In this document: piece by piece, positions 1-9,948 of the stretch | Layout: the number at the start of each line of letters is the position of its first letter | Numbering within the stretch: position 1 is the stretch's first letter | Assembly: GCA_032821775.1 (NCBI GenBank) | Contig: JAVLRN010000004.1 | Location: 2,170,001 to 2,234,000 of the forward strand | Source: Sanguinoderma infundibulare | Lineage: Eukaryota; Basidiomycota; Agaricomycetes; Polyporales; Polyporaceae | Direction of reading: 5' to 3' | Length of the DNA: 64,000 nt | The notes under the pieces: model-generated | What the model saw: the letters and a program-made list of their open reading frames with translations, nothing else | Databases searched by the model: none | What the model was told of the DNA's origin: nothing | Translations under genes and position numbers: made by a program

Positions 1-256
1 TCCGAGCACATCTGGGAAACGGTGTGGTCGTCAAGGCGGCAGAAATACGCACGACAGTACGAGTAACGATCGATAATAGATCCACTAGGCATCCACCTCT
101 CTCCCGACGTGCCTTCCGGCAGCGTGTCACAGGCTCTATCTGTCCCACGGATGTGGAACGACACGGAGGAAGGAAACCGTGTTGTATATTAGAGCAAGAG
201 CCTCCATGACGGAAGCGTGGAAAGGTTTGGATTACAAGGCGACACATGACACTCAC

Positions 257-1062
257 CTCGACGCTTGTCATTTGAGTAGCGGACAGGGTCAAAGATAACT
301 TGAAAAGCCAGACGCACTTCGACACTCACACCCTCCCGTTAACGAACGTGCACCCCAAGTCCGTGCCAATCAGCGTCGAATAGGCGGTGAGGGTTGAGCA
401 AGTTGGCGATATCGGAGAGGGATTTGCACGGCAAAAGCTTCAGGAATGGCGTCAGGTTCTCTGTGCAGACGTGCTCCGAAGGGAGAGTTGCGTGGCGGAG
501 TTGGTGTGGGTGTGTGAAGTTGGGGAGCGAGCCTTCAGGCTGGAAGGTGAGGGCGGGCGAGGTAGTGCGTTGCGAGTCCAAGTGGCCCAAGGAGCTGGCA
601 AGCGCATTACGAAGCCCTTGCCATCGCTGGTCAATACTTCCTAGTTGGTCACTAACGGTAGTTCGAGAAATAGACGCATATACGCACGGAGATCGAGCAC
701 TGTCCCCATCCAAGCCCATAGCTCCGCGCCTGTTCCAACCCCTGGCTCGTCCGGATATCCCCACGCGTCATAGTTCCACTTTCTGGCATTGAGGGTCAGA
801 TGAAGCTCCGTGGCTGCATATTCACAAAGAATTTGACCGAAGGCGAGCGGGAACAGGGTGTAATGCTGCGCTATTGAACAGCTAAGAAATGGAACAGGTA
901 GGGAATGCGAGCAGGACTGCGCACCTTCGTCGTCGTTGGACAGCACTTTGGGCACCCTCGGGGTAGCTCCTTTCAGCAAGGTTGTGAGCGAGAATTGCGC
1001 GGCAAGCTTTCCATCGCGCGATGGTCGAAGCTGGAGCTCCTCGTCGAATTGCTCGCGGTGTG
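257..1062 (-). pseudogene. GPI16: GPI transamidase subunit GPI16/PIG-T, fragment with in-frame stop
   Basis: Three minus-strand blocks (1062-925, 870-688, 640-257) separated by GT-AG introns of 54 and 47 nt read as the N-terminal third of PIG-T/GPI16, a luminal subunit of the GPI transamidase in the ER. Recognisable motifs are FDEELQLRP, QHYTLFPLAFGQIL, GAELWAWM, HVCTENLTPFLKLLPCKS and EVRLAFQVIFDPVR, in family order. A TAA codon at 341-339 interrupts the frame between LGVHVR and the FDPVR block, which continues in the same frame to a GTGAGT donor at 256. The N-terminal start and signal peptide are absent, and other coding sequence lies where they should be. This looks like a dead partial copy. 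A real TAA read differently by the transcript, or a sequencing error, is the alternative. Confidence 0.72.
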
Positions 1063-1063
1063 C

Positions 1064-1135
1064 AAACACAGTGCGGAAGGGGTCGTAGTCGGTCATGTCG
1101 ATGTCGAACACGAGCTCGTGGGCAAGTCCTGGAAG
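1064..1135 (-). pseudogene. DNA primase small-subunit-like fragment fused to GPI16 relic
   Basis: Directly upstream of, and in the same open frame as, the GPI16 relic is the segment ELVFDIDMTDYDPFRTV (minus strand 1117-1067). ELVFDIDMTDYD with a following R-T is a hallmark block of the eukaryotic and archaeal primase catalytic subunit (PRI1/PRIM1) and contains its metal-binding aspartates. The zinc motif that should follow is replaced by GPI16 sequence. Only about 20 residues can be assigned, so the call rests on one motif. The join of two unrelated housekeeping genes in one frame implies rearrangement or fragment capture. Confidence 0.5.
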
Positions 1136-1413
1136 GTCTTCTCGCATGCCGGCGAGGCATAGATATGCACGGCAGAGCAGAGGGAAGGGACGTACGGGAG
1201 GCACGCGGAGGAGAAGCGAAGAGGCATGGGAGAGGCGCCTCTGCCCGGTTTGGTGACGTCACAGCTTGCGACCTGCCAGGCTGCCTTCTCTTAAGCCGCC
1301 GACCCCCACAATCTCACCATCACCGCCTTCTCCCTCTACCCTCACCTCCTCATTCACCCATGCACGACTCTCCGCCGCCGCCCTAGCCACACCACAGCCC
1401 GCACCTTGTTTGC

Positions 1414-1518
1414 TGCTCAAGCTGCTCGCGATGCGTACCGAAGGACAAGGCCATCAAGCGCTTCACCGTCCGCAACATGGTCGAGACCGCCGTGGTTCGT
1501 GACATCAGCGACGCCACT
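1414..1518 (+). pseudogene. Ribosomal protein eS26 exon fragment
   Basis: The plus-strand frame reads [20 protein letters not shown] and continues [14 protein letters not shown]. This is the conserved core of eS26, including its first zinc-ligand CxxC pair. The preceding N-terminal Lys/Arg-rich segment and the second CxxC half (LPKLYIKL-type) are not found next to it. A GTGAGT donor follows at about 1525, but the next open segment (1562-1660) does not resemble eS26. It is an isolated exon-sized piece. Confidence 0.65.
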
Positions 1519-2520
1519 CGCATGGTGAGTAGCACTTTCGACTAATGACGACGACTCCTCCCAGCTAATTATCCCTGCCCATGACGACGACGGCCTACCC
1601 TCCAATCCTCGGACTCCAGAGGATGTCAAGAAAACCGGCCTCCAGATGGTTGGCGACTGTAAGCAGCGTGTGTAAGTGCATGCATGCATCATTTTACCGC
1701 TAAAAGCTGACTGTATGCGCACTTTCCAGGAGTAGCGACGTCCTCGCTGAGTGGAACAAGGCAGCGCTTAGCCCTTGTCGTCTCATATGCTTCTTGCCTG
1801 CTCGGTTGCTTGTTTGCTCGCCTGCTCGGTTGCTCACTTGATTGCGCTCTCTCCCTTGTGTCTCCCCATTCCCGCCCCGCGTCCTGGACTACTACGTGTA
1901 TATGTTATTGCAGCGTAATACAATGAATGCTCTATTTCGATTTCATCCCGTGTGAATTGCATTTGCCCGCCGCGAGGCTATCAACTGGTATCCGAGGCCG
2001 CCTGCAATACCTGTCTAGCCCAATATGAGGATTGCCATGCCATTGCAATCCTCATCTGTCGTGGCAATCCCTCGCATTGACGATGGTGGATTGCAACGCA
2101 CCACCTTGCCACTGTGGGGTTTGCATTGCAAAGTGGTCATTTAGTTCTCATTTGCAACACTCATTATTGACACCCCCGGCGCTGTAATGCCAACTAATAA
2201 TCGTGTTCCATTACTCTGCCATTACAGTACGGAAGGCAATGCTTTGGCGATTTTGCTGATGCCGTGCATGACCTCAGTACGTGGACTCCGAGTCTCAGCG
2301 TTGGACCATCGCATCCCCTAAAGTCGACGGGTAAGAAAGAGAACGGAAACAGATGTGTGGCCATTGATTTCCAACGGTCGAGCGATCGATCCCCAAGTTC
2401 TGGACTCACGGGGAAAGCACTGACAGGGACGTGGTCATTTCAGATCAGTAGCGGGATGCTGGCATTGGCATTTTACAGGCGAGCCGCCGTTGTCTTCATG
2501 GGAGACTTTGATGGCGGGGT
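1519..2520. other. No recognisable gene; low-complexity flank
   Basis: Short open segments follow the eS26 piece, including one at 1562-1660 that looks exon-like but unidentified. Next comes a CTTGCTTG/CTCGCCTG-type repetitive stretch near 1790-1850 and an AT-richer spacer with repeats of the word GCAATCC near 2030-2100. Part of it may have been the original upstream region of the F-box/WD40 gene now 10.7 kb away, because the LINE separates the two. Confidence 0.4.
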
Positions 2521-2534
2521 GCCAGTCAGTTCCC
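2521..2534 (+). repeat. LINE target-site duplication, 3'-side copy
   Basis: GCCAGTCAGTTCCC (14 bp) directly precedes the T-run that is the element's poly(A) tail on the minus strand. The identical 14-mer occurs at 13259-13272, at the other end of the element. Confidence 0.93.
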
Positions 2535-2553
2535 TTTTTTTTTTTTTTTTTTT
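2535..2553 (-). repeat. LINE poly(A) tail
   Basis: Nineteen consecutive T on the plus strand, placed exactly between the left target duplication and the element 3' UTR. It marks the 3' end of a reverse-transcribed copy. Confidence 0.92.
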
Positions 2554-2732
2554 ATTTTGGACAGGTTATGAGATTCAAGGAAGCCTATTACACGCGGGCC
2601 CATGTACCTAGATCATCATCGAACCGAACCGGTATCCAGCGTTCAGTTGTCAACACACGTGCCACGTTGGCCGCATGGCTGGTCCGCACCCGAAGGCAGC
2701 GAGCGGAACCGCCCTCATTACAACACCACCCG

Positions 2733-3365
2733 TCAAGACGAACGCAAGCCCCCTCCGTGCTCCGTCCGCGCAACACACTTCGAAAGCTGTCCTACGGCAG
2801 GAGACGTCACATCCCGCGGCAGGAGACTTGATGGGATGATGGGGCCACGGAGCCGTCGGATCTCATCAGAGACCGCGAGTTCCGTGGTGGGATAAGTGTG
2901 GCCGTGGTCCTGGAGCCGTTGGATGTGCTCGAGGGCACGCGGTTCGAGAATGGCCTCCCATCCGAAGTCCAGCAGAGACAGGACGTCCGGGTGTAGTGGG
3001 CGGCAGTGGGCGTAGTGTACGAAATGTGTCGCGACAGCTTCTGGAGGCATGTCAGCGGGCACAGGCGAGAATGGAAGGGGGAGGCGTCGGCGAAGCTTGC
3101 TGTGGCGAAGCGACGCGTCTGCGACCGCGTGGATGAGTTCGCTGAGAGGGCTCAGAAGAACTGCCAAGTCGTCTGGTGGGTCGACGGGACAGTCCGCGAA
3201 CGTAAACGCCGTGGGGTTGACCGCGAGGAAGGCCAGGATGTCCGGGAACGGGTCAAGTTCGGACAAGTATCGGGGGCGAAAGAGTTCGCCGCGGAAGTAG
3301 AGGGGACATTCGGCGAGGATGTGGTGGCGCGAATGGATAGGGGTCCCGAGGGAGCCGCACCGGCA
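2733..3365 (-). pseudogene. LINE ORF2, 3' portion (C-terminal finger and tail)
   Basis: This is the continuation of ORF2 beyond the nested insertion, 211 codons ending in a stop at 2733. It opens inside the duplicated target TGCCGGTG with CRCGSLGTPIHSRHH and then AECP, a CxC...H...C finger typical of the C-terminus of Tad1-like LINEs. About 180 residues without further recognisable domain follow. Removing the insert and one target copy restores one frame with 5821-9948, giving a protein of roughly 1586 residues. Confidence 0.88.
3358..3365 (+). repeat. 8-bp target duplication of nested element, left copy
   Basis: CACCGGCA, repeated at 5813-5820. In the uninterrupted LINE it would occur once, between the FHCRC and GSLGTP codons. 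Confidence 0.85.
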
Positions 3366-3448
3366 GAGCAGCTTCAGTCACTCGGAAGCATCCCACACGG
3401 TGCTCATCCAACCGTGGGATGCATCCGTAGCATTACAGATGCATCTGT

Positions 3449-4464
3449 GCACATTACGGATGCATTCTGTGATAGCCGCCCATCCAACAGCCAAATGTCT
3501 GAACAAAAGCACTCACCGGGATTTGAACCGCCGACCTCCAGCAACCCAGTAAGCACATGAGCCAATTTGACCACTGAACTAACATGCCTTTTCCACTTAT
3601 TTTAAGTAATCAATCTATATAGTGAAAGTCAGCCGCCCAACCCTTCGGCCATGTTCCTTTCCAATAGGGAAGGTCCCTATTAAGCATATGTTCTTGGAGC
3701 TGTTCTGAGGTCAATACTAATCCGATTTTGTTCGTTTTAGGCTTGTTTTGTTCGTGCTTTTAAGGTAGTTTCAACGCGTCCAACATTATATTATTAGGTG
3801 AGCTATTGACTGCTCTATCAGGCATACAATGGTCGCCTCAAGCAGGTAAAGAATGATGTATATCTCTATCGATTCTCCACGTATCTATTCGTGCAATGGC
3901 TCGTTGGAACCGAGTTACGAACGCGGTTCCAACGAGCCCTTGAACGTATGAATCCGTCCATCCGTTGCTGAGATATGCTGACCCTCTCCTCCTGCCAGGA
4001 GGACAGGTTGCCATATCTCAGGATTGAGACCTCTGATTTGCGTCAGTTTTGTTGCTAACAATATCTACATGTCACCAGTGCATGGGAACCTCTATTTTCC
4101 GCCGCTGCATTCCCTGTATACATTTCAGAAAGGTGAGTCCTGTCCCCCGGCGCTTACCCCATTTTCACCAAGATATCTCTGTCCCACATTGCGTCCCCTC
4201 AGATTTCTATGCCTCATCGGAAAGCTGCGATTCAGGGCTTTCCAACGAGCCCCATATCGCCTATGTACAATAGCTATAACAGCCGAAATTCATGTCCCTT
4301 TCTCCTCCCCCCTGTGTGCTTAAAGTTTTGCATACAAGTCGCCCAAATGCCCGCAAATCGTCATGTATTATACCTCGTTTGAATCAGACAATATATGGCT
4401 TTCAAACAAGCCCAAAACGACCAAAATCCACCTGGAACTCCCAAAGATACAGATTTCAGAACCC
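3449..4464 (+). repeat. Palindrome left arm (about 1016 bp)
   Basis: Position p pairs with 8987-p along the arm without detected indels. For example, 4024-4323 is the exact reverse complement of 4664-4963 at the protein level, and 3481 pairs with 5506. One substitution was noticed, in the tRNA-like part (ACCGGGATTTG against the complement of CAAATCCCAGT). Past 3449 similarity falls to scattered GATGCAT words. Confidence 0.92.
3530..3592 (-). repeat. tRNA-like (SINE-type) sequence, left arm
   Basis: Mirror copy of the plus-strand tRNA-like stretch at 5399-5470, with A-box-like TTAGTTCAGTGGT and B-box GGTTCAAATCC read on the minus strand (one substitution next to the B box). It points out of the palindrome towards the left end. 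Confidence 0.6.
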
Positions 4465-4522
4465 GGGAGCTAGCCTAAGGCAGCCATCATGCAGTGCAAT
4501 GTTACATGGACAGTCGCCATCT

Positions 4523-5538
4523 GGGTTCTGAAATCTGCATCTTTGGGAGTTCCAGGTGGATTTTGGTCGTTTTGGGCTTGTTTGAAAGCCATATATTGTC
4601 TGATTCAAACGAGGTATAATACATGACGATTTGCGGGCATTTGGGCGACTTGTATGCAAAACTTTAAGCACACAGGGGGGAGGAGAAAGGGACATGAATT
4701 TCGGCTGTTATAGCTATTGTACATAGGCGATATGGGGCTCGTTGGAAAGCCCTGAATCGCAGCTTTCCGATGAGGCATAGAAATCTGAGGGGACGCAATG
4801 TGGGACAGAGATATCTTGGTGAAAATGGGGTAAGCGCCGGGGGACAGGACTCACCTTTCTGAAATGTATACAGGGAATGCAGCGGCGGAAAATAGAGGTT
4901 CCCATGCACTGGTGACATGTAGATATTGTTAGCAACAAAACTGACGCAAATCAGAGGTCTCAATCCTGAGATATGGCAACCTGTCCTCCTGGCAGGAGGA
5001 GAGGGTCAGCATATCTCAGCAACGGATGGACGGATTCATACGTTCAAGGGCTCGTTGGAACCGCGTTCGTAACTCGGTTCCAACGAGCCATTGCACGAAT
5101 AGATACGTGGAGAATCGATAGAGATATACATCATTCTTTACCTGCTTGAGGCGACCATTGTATGCCTGATAGAGCAGTCAATAGCTCACCTAATAATATA
5201 ATGTTGGACGCGTTGAAACTACCTTAAAAGCACGAACAAAACAAGCCTAAAACGAACAAAATCGGATTAGTATTGACCTCAGAACAGCTCCAAGAACATA
5301 TGCTTAATAGGGACCTTCCCTATTGGAAAGGAACATGGCCGAAGGGTTGGGCGGCTGACTTTCACTATATAGATTGATTACTTAAAATAAGTGGAAAAGG
5401 CATGTTAGTTCAGTGGTCAAATTGGCTCATGTGCTTACTGGGTTGCTGGAGGTCGGCGGTTCAAATCCCAGTGAGTGCTTTTGTTCAGACATTTGGCTGT
5501 TGGATGGGCGGCTATCACAGAATGCATCCGTAATGTGC
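4523..5538 (-). repeat. Palindrome right arm (about 1016 bp)
   Basis: Reverse complement of 3449-4464, separated from it by a 58-nt unpaired centre (4465-4522). It carries the plus-strand-oriented copy of the tRNA-like sequence near its outer end. The two open frames of 99 codons in the arms are mirror images and resemble no protein family I know. Confidence 0.92.
5399..5470 (+). repeat. tRNA-like (SINE-type) sequence, right arm
   Basis: TTAGTTCAGTGGT at 5405-5417 fits a Pol III A box and GGTTCAAATCC at 5458-5468 is a textbook B box. The spacing of about 40 nt is tRNA-like. I could not close a convincing acceptor stem, so it is more likely a tRNA-derived SINE head or tRNA pseudogene than a working tRNA. 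A run of only four T follows (CTTTTG, about 5478), a weak terminator. Confidence 0.6.
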
Positions 5539-5765
5539 ATGGATGCATTGGGCGAACTGACTCTGCTCTCCCGACGGTGGTTCTCACGTCCGATGGTCAC
5601 GCCACCCTGTGTGCAAGTCAGGATGCATCCATTATACACGATAATTTGAATATAATGGATGCATCTGTTATACATGATCATTTGAGCAGAATGGATGCAT
5701 CCATTCTGCACGGTAAGTTGTGTAAAATGGATGCATCTATCATCCGTAGTACGGATGCATCCCTA
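5524..5765. repeat. Subterminal GGATGCATCC palindromic repeats
   Basis: The words ATGGATGCAT or GGATGCATCC recur between 5524 and 5765 with spacings of about 10-60 nt, several separated by AT-rich spacers. A smaller set occurs at the left end (3415-3470). Such clustered subterminal words are where transposases of cut-and-paste elements bind. That role is inferred. Confidence 0.6.
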
Positions 5766-5812
5766 GGTTGGATGAGTACCACTAGCGATGTATCCATATG
5801 ACTGAATACCTA

Positions 5813-5820
5813 CACCGGCA
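5813..5820 (+). repeat. 8-bp target duplication of nested element, right copy
   Basis: CACCGGCA, matching 3358-3365. LINE ORF2 sequence resumes immediately to its right. Confidence 0.85.
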
Positions 5821-8800
5821 GTGGAAGGGTTGTTGCGCGAAAGCGCGGAATTGCCGTCGGTACTCCCCAGTGGGGGCGTGGCCTGTCAGCAACCGGGTGA
5901 GGCGGGAGTAGGTGGTGATGGACTTATGACCGTGTTCACGTATGATCGATTTGCCGTCGTTGGGTAGGAACCGAACGGGGTAGGCGGTGGGGAGCCAGTG
6001 AGTTCCCCAGAACGGTCGACGGATGCGGGGATGAGTAGGGTCGCTGTCGTCGATGGCCATCTTCGTCCAGTCGACCCAGAGGGTATTGCTGATGCGACGT
6101 TTAGTGTAAGCCAAGCGGGTGACTTTGGCTGGGGGATGTTGGAGAGGGTCGCGGGATAGCGACGCGAGGAGCCCTGACGCAAGGGCATCCGCCTTCTCGT
6201 TGCCTATGATGTCCGAGTGGGACGGACACCACGAAAAGTAGAGGTGATGCGCTGTGTCTCTTTCGAGCCAACGACGGACCGAGGAGTTAATGGAAATGGT
6301 GAGGGGGTCGCCGGAACCGGTAAGGAACCACGAATGAAGTGTAGCTAGAGAGTCCATAAAGAAGAAAACAGTATCCTGAGACTGGTGTAGTACGTAGTCC
6401 ATGGCGATATCGAGAGCTTTCCGCTCGGCGTCGTGTGCGAATCCAAGGCCAGCGGGGGTTGCGAGTTGCGAGGAGATAGAGTGGAGGAATGGGTAAGCCA
6501 CATAGGCAGCGGCCGCAGGGCCACCGGTAGGGGGGGCGGAGCCATCAGTGTAAATGACTAAGGTATCTGGGTCCAAGTGAGCACGGTCAATGCGTGGTTG
6601 TAACGTAGATTTAATCCAAGCGTGAAGAGCGTCATGGTTCGACTTCTTGGGAGGGGAGTCAGGGAAAAAGTGGATGCGAGACGCAAAGCTGTCTATGGGT
6701 CGACAGCCAGGTCGACAGAGACGATGGAGAGGGTTGAAAGTGGGAAGCGGGGGGGAAGTATACGAGGACGGAAGAGCGGTGATGCTGGAAACCGCCCCAT
6801 GATAGAGCGGCTTCTTGGGATCAGAAAGAGGGGGAAAGAAGGACGAATGTAGGCGTTTGCGTGGTAGATCATACAGGAAAGGAAACAGGTTGCATATAGG
6901 GTGGGAGTGGTAGAGTGTATGGATGCGTAAGCGAAAGGATTCCTGGAGTTTGGCACCGAAGAGATGGATAGGGACGATGCCTGACAGTATGTGAAGCGCA
7001 CCGACAGGGGTGGTGGAGAAACACCCGGTAATCCAACGTAGGGCCGCATGCTGGGCCGTGTGGAGTGGCTTGAGGAGGCGGGAGGCGCCTTTCCTGCGAT
7101 ACCACACCTGGATGCCATAGGTGAGTATAGGACGGATGCAGGCAACGTACAACTGTCGTCGTTGGATGGGGGACAGGCCGCACTGAGACGATCCCAGCAT
7201 GCGGACCGCGGCAGTAGTGGTGTTAGTGCGTCGGGCGAAGTGTTGGACATGGTCCGTCCAAGCTAGTCGGGAGTCCAGGATGAAGCCGAGGTGTGTGATC
7301 GTCGGCGAAGCCGGGATGACGAGAGGGGGGGCGTCCTCCAGGTGTACAGTAAGGGGGAGGGATGTGTAAGGCAGTTGGGATTGGTTATGGCCGGGGACAA
7401 AGTGAATGAGGGAAGTCTTTTCGTGTTCGATGGTAAGACCGAGGCCGGTCAGGATGCGTATAGTGAGCGAGTACAGTTCGGTAAGGAGGGTGATGTTGTC
7501 TTGGATGGAAGGGGAGGATACCATAAGGTTGCCGTCGTCAACGTATAGGTGGCAGTATGAAAAATGATGGTGTTGCAAGTGGGAGCGGAAATAATCGGAG
7601 AGTACGTACAGTAAAAGGGAAGCGGGGATGGCGGAGAGGGTGGGGGACAGGGAGGAGCCTTGGCCGACCCCGACGCTAGGGATGGTGAAGTCGTCCGAAG
7701 AGGCAGACCCGAAGCGGAAAGAAGAGGAACGAGGAAGCAAATAAGACTTGAGCCAGGAAATGAAAGCGGAGGAAAGGCTGCGGCGAGCGCACACAGCGAT
7801 AAGCAAAGAGTGATTGATGGAAGGGAAAAACTGTGCAATGTCAAAGCCAAGCATGGACGTGACGAGGCGACGGTGCCAGGACCCGTGAATGTGTTGGACC
7901 ATGTAAGCAACCGCATCGACGGTGCTGTGTTTCCAAGTCGACCCGAACTGGCAGGGGTGGATGACGCCATGGGCTTGGGCGTCAAAGGAGATGCGGGTGT
8001 TGACGACTTTTTCCATCCACTTGGCAATGGTGGAAAGGAGGACGATGGGGCGGTAGGCTTTGATACGGGAGTAGTCCGGTTTATTGGGCTTGGGGATGAC
8101 CACCGTGACGGCGCGACGGAATTCCGCTGGCCAGACAGCGAGAGTGAAGAGTGCATTGAAAAGGGAAGTGAAGGCGAACAAGAAGGCGCGGACGGAGGGG
8201 GGAGAGGAGGAAGTAGAGGAGGTAACGTATTTCAGGAAGGACCACGGGACATGGTCCCAGCCCGGGGTAGAAGTGGACCGACACGCCGCGAGGGCGTCCG
8301 TAAGTTCCTGGGTCGAGAAGGGGGGCCAATCTTGTTCGTCGAGTTGACGGAGGCGATCCACAAGGGTCAGGTCGACCGGTTGGCTAGCAGCGCTGTGGAA
8401 GTGGTCGTCGAGGGTGGCGAAGAGGACGTCATCCGATGTGATGGGGGCTCCGGCGTTGTCGCGGAGACCGACATAGTCGTGGATGCGCCGGGGGCGTGTC
8501 CATTGCATGAGGGCCCATATGTCCCTGTCGTCGACGCTGACTTCATGAATGCGGCGTTCAAAGAACGTGTTCTTGGCCTTGCGGATCGCACGGAAGTAGT
8601 CCGTGTGGGCCTCCTGTCGGGCCTCCTGGTCCCATTGAGACAGGAGGTGAGCCGAAGAGAAGCGGTCGCGTGCGGGTGAGGACCGGGTAGCATTGTGGGA
8701 CTGCCATGGGGCGGTGGTGCGCAGGACCTGGAAGAGGTGCTTGCGCGCGGCTTTGACGTGTGAATCGTACCACGACCATTGTCGAATGGAGGGGCGTCGC

Positions 8801-9948
8801 GGTTTGGCGAAGGAGTCCCAAACCTCCGTGATGGTGTCAAAGAGCGATGTGACGGCCGCTTGTGCAGCCTCCTTGGAGTCCAGGGGGAGGAGGGGAGGGA
8901 GAGTGTCCGAGTCAAAGGGAAGAGAGATGGTAGGGTAAAAAACGCGGAGCAGGGAGTCAGCCAACATAGATAGATATTCCGGCATATCATCGAGGGGAAT
9001 GCCAGGGGAACCAAAAAGAGAGTGTGGGGTGATAGAGAGCGACGTATGTATCAGGGCATGGTCAGAGAGTCCGCGACCGTGTAAATCGACGCAGATGGAG
9101 TCAGTGAAAGCAGGGGAATTGGGGGTCCAGATGAGGTCGATGACCGTACCACGTAAGGAAGTATTGTCTGGTACATGAGTGACAACGTCCGGAGGGGAAA
9201 GGAGGCGGAGGTCCCACAAGCCTAGGAAGGAATCCATGGCCGCGAGGGTGGTGCGCGACGACGAAGTGGGGTAGGAGGGATCCCAGACAGGGCTATGTAC
9301 GTTGAAGTCACCGCCGACGCAGCGAACGTGGGGAGGGAGACGGGGGCCAAGAGATGATAAATAATTGAAAAGGACGGTAGGATGCGAACTGTCATTGTAA
9401 AGGTTCAGGATGTATAGAGGGGGCTCGCGGGCCGACAGTTGAATGCCGACCAGCAGGGCGTCCCGGGAGGTGATGGACGGGTGGAGCGACACCCGGTGCC
9501 GCGGGAAGCGGTGATTGACATAGCAGCACACTCTAGGGTGCGGCTTGTGCTCGTCCTTGACCAGCAGCTCGATGAGCTGCCAGTTAGGATTAGCCTGTGT
9601 GCCAAAATAGAAGTTATCAGTGGTGCGGTCCCCAGGACCGGAGCTGTTGTGTTTGCCGCCGCTGGCGGGGATAGCTTTAAGTTTACCATACCAAGGTTCC
9701 TGGATGCAGAGAACGTCTGTGTTAGGAGCGAGAGAGACGAGGAGAGAAGAGACTTGGGCCGAGCTGCGGTGCGCGTTATGAAACACGACCTTCAGCTCGG
9801 AGAACATGGTGGGTTTCTGGGAGGAGTGTGGGCGGGTAAGCGGGGGGGAGGGGTTGGGGGAAGCAGGTGGCTCGGACAGGCTGAGTGAATCAAAGAGTGA
9901 GCACAGTTCGTCAGACGCGACGAAGAAAGGGTCAACGTGTGGCAACAT
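5821..9948 (-). pseudogene. LINE ORF2, 5' portion: endonuclease, reverse transcriptase, RNase H
   Basis: 1376 native codons from ATG at 9948. Beyond them the frame runs nine residues into the nested insert and stops at 5782. Domains in order: apurinic-type endonuclease (VLCIQEPW, GGDFNVHSPVWD, GLSDHALI, residues about 50-330); reverse transcriptase (PKPNKPDYSRIKAYRPIVLL, GFDIAQFFPSI, GVGQGSSLSP, LYVDDGN, about 600-860); RNase H (YTDGSAPP, AERKALDIA, FFMDSLATLHS, WCPSHSDIIGNEKADALA, about 1130-1270) with the D-E-D-D catalytic set present. The start overlaps the ORF1 stop as TAATG. Coding looks intact up to the insertion point, which removes the C-terminal finger. Confidence 0.95.

Larger units (their letters stand above)
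3366..5812. mobile_element. Nested foldback element, hAT-like non-autonomous
   Basis: The 2447-bp insert in LINE ORF2 is flanked by 8-bp direct repeats CACCGGCA. Its ends are imperfectly inverted: the left end and the reverse complement of the right end share TTCAGTCA followed by a spaced GGA and CATC. Eight-bp duplications are characteristic of hAT (and P) transposons. The interior is almost entirely a giant inverted repeat (3449-4464 against 4523-5538) with a 58-nt loop. Subterminal sequence is rich in the self-complementary word GGATGCATCC. No transposase frame is seen, so it would need trans-mobilisation. Placement in the hAT group is inference from duplication length only. Confidence 0.78.

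Noticed and set aside
4024..4963. Mirror-image 99-codon frames in the palindrome arms as a gene pair
   Set aside because: They are the same sequence read from each arm, have no family resemblance or splice context, and are explained by the inverted repeat.
5524..5765. CRISPR-like repeat array
   Set aside because: Repeats are short, self-complementary and irregularly spaced in eukaryotic transposon DNA; no cas genes and no uniform spacers.
7660..8679. 339-codon plus-strand frame
   Set aside because: It lies antisense to the reverse-transcriptase coding region of the LINE and is a shadow of its codon bias.
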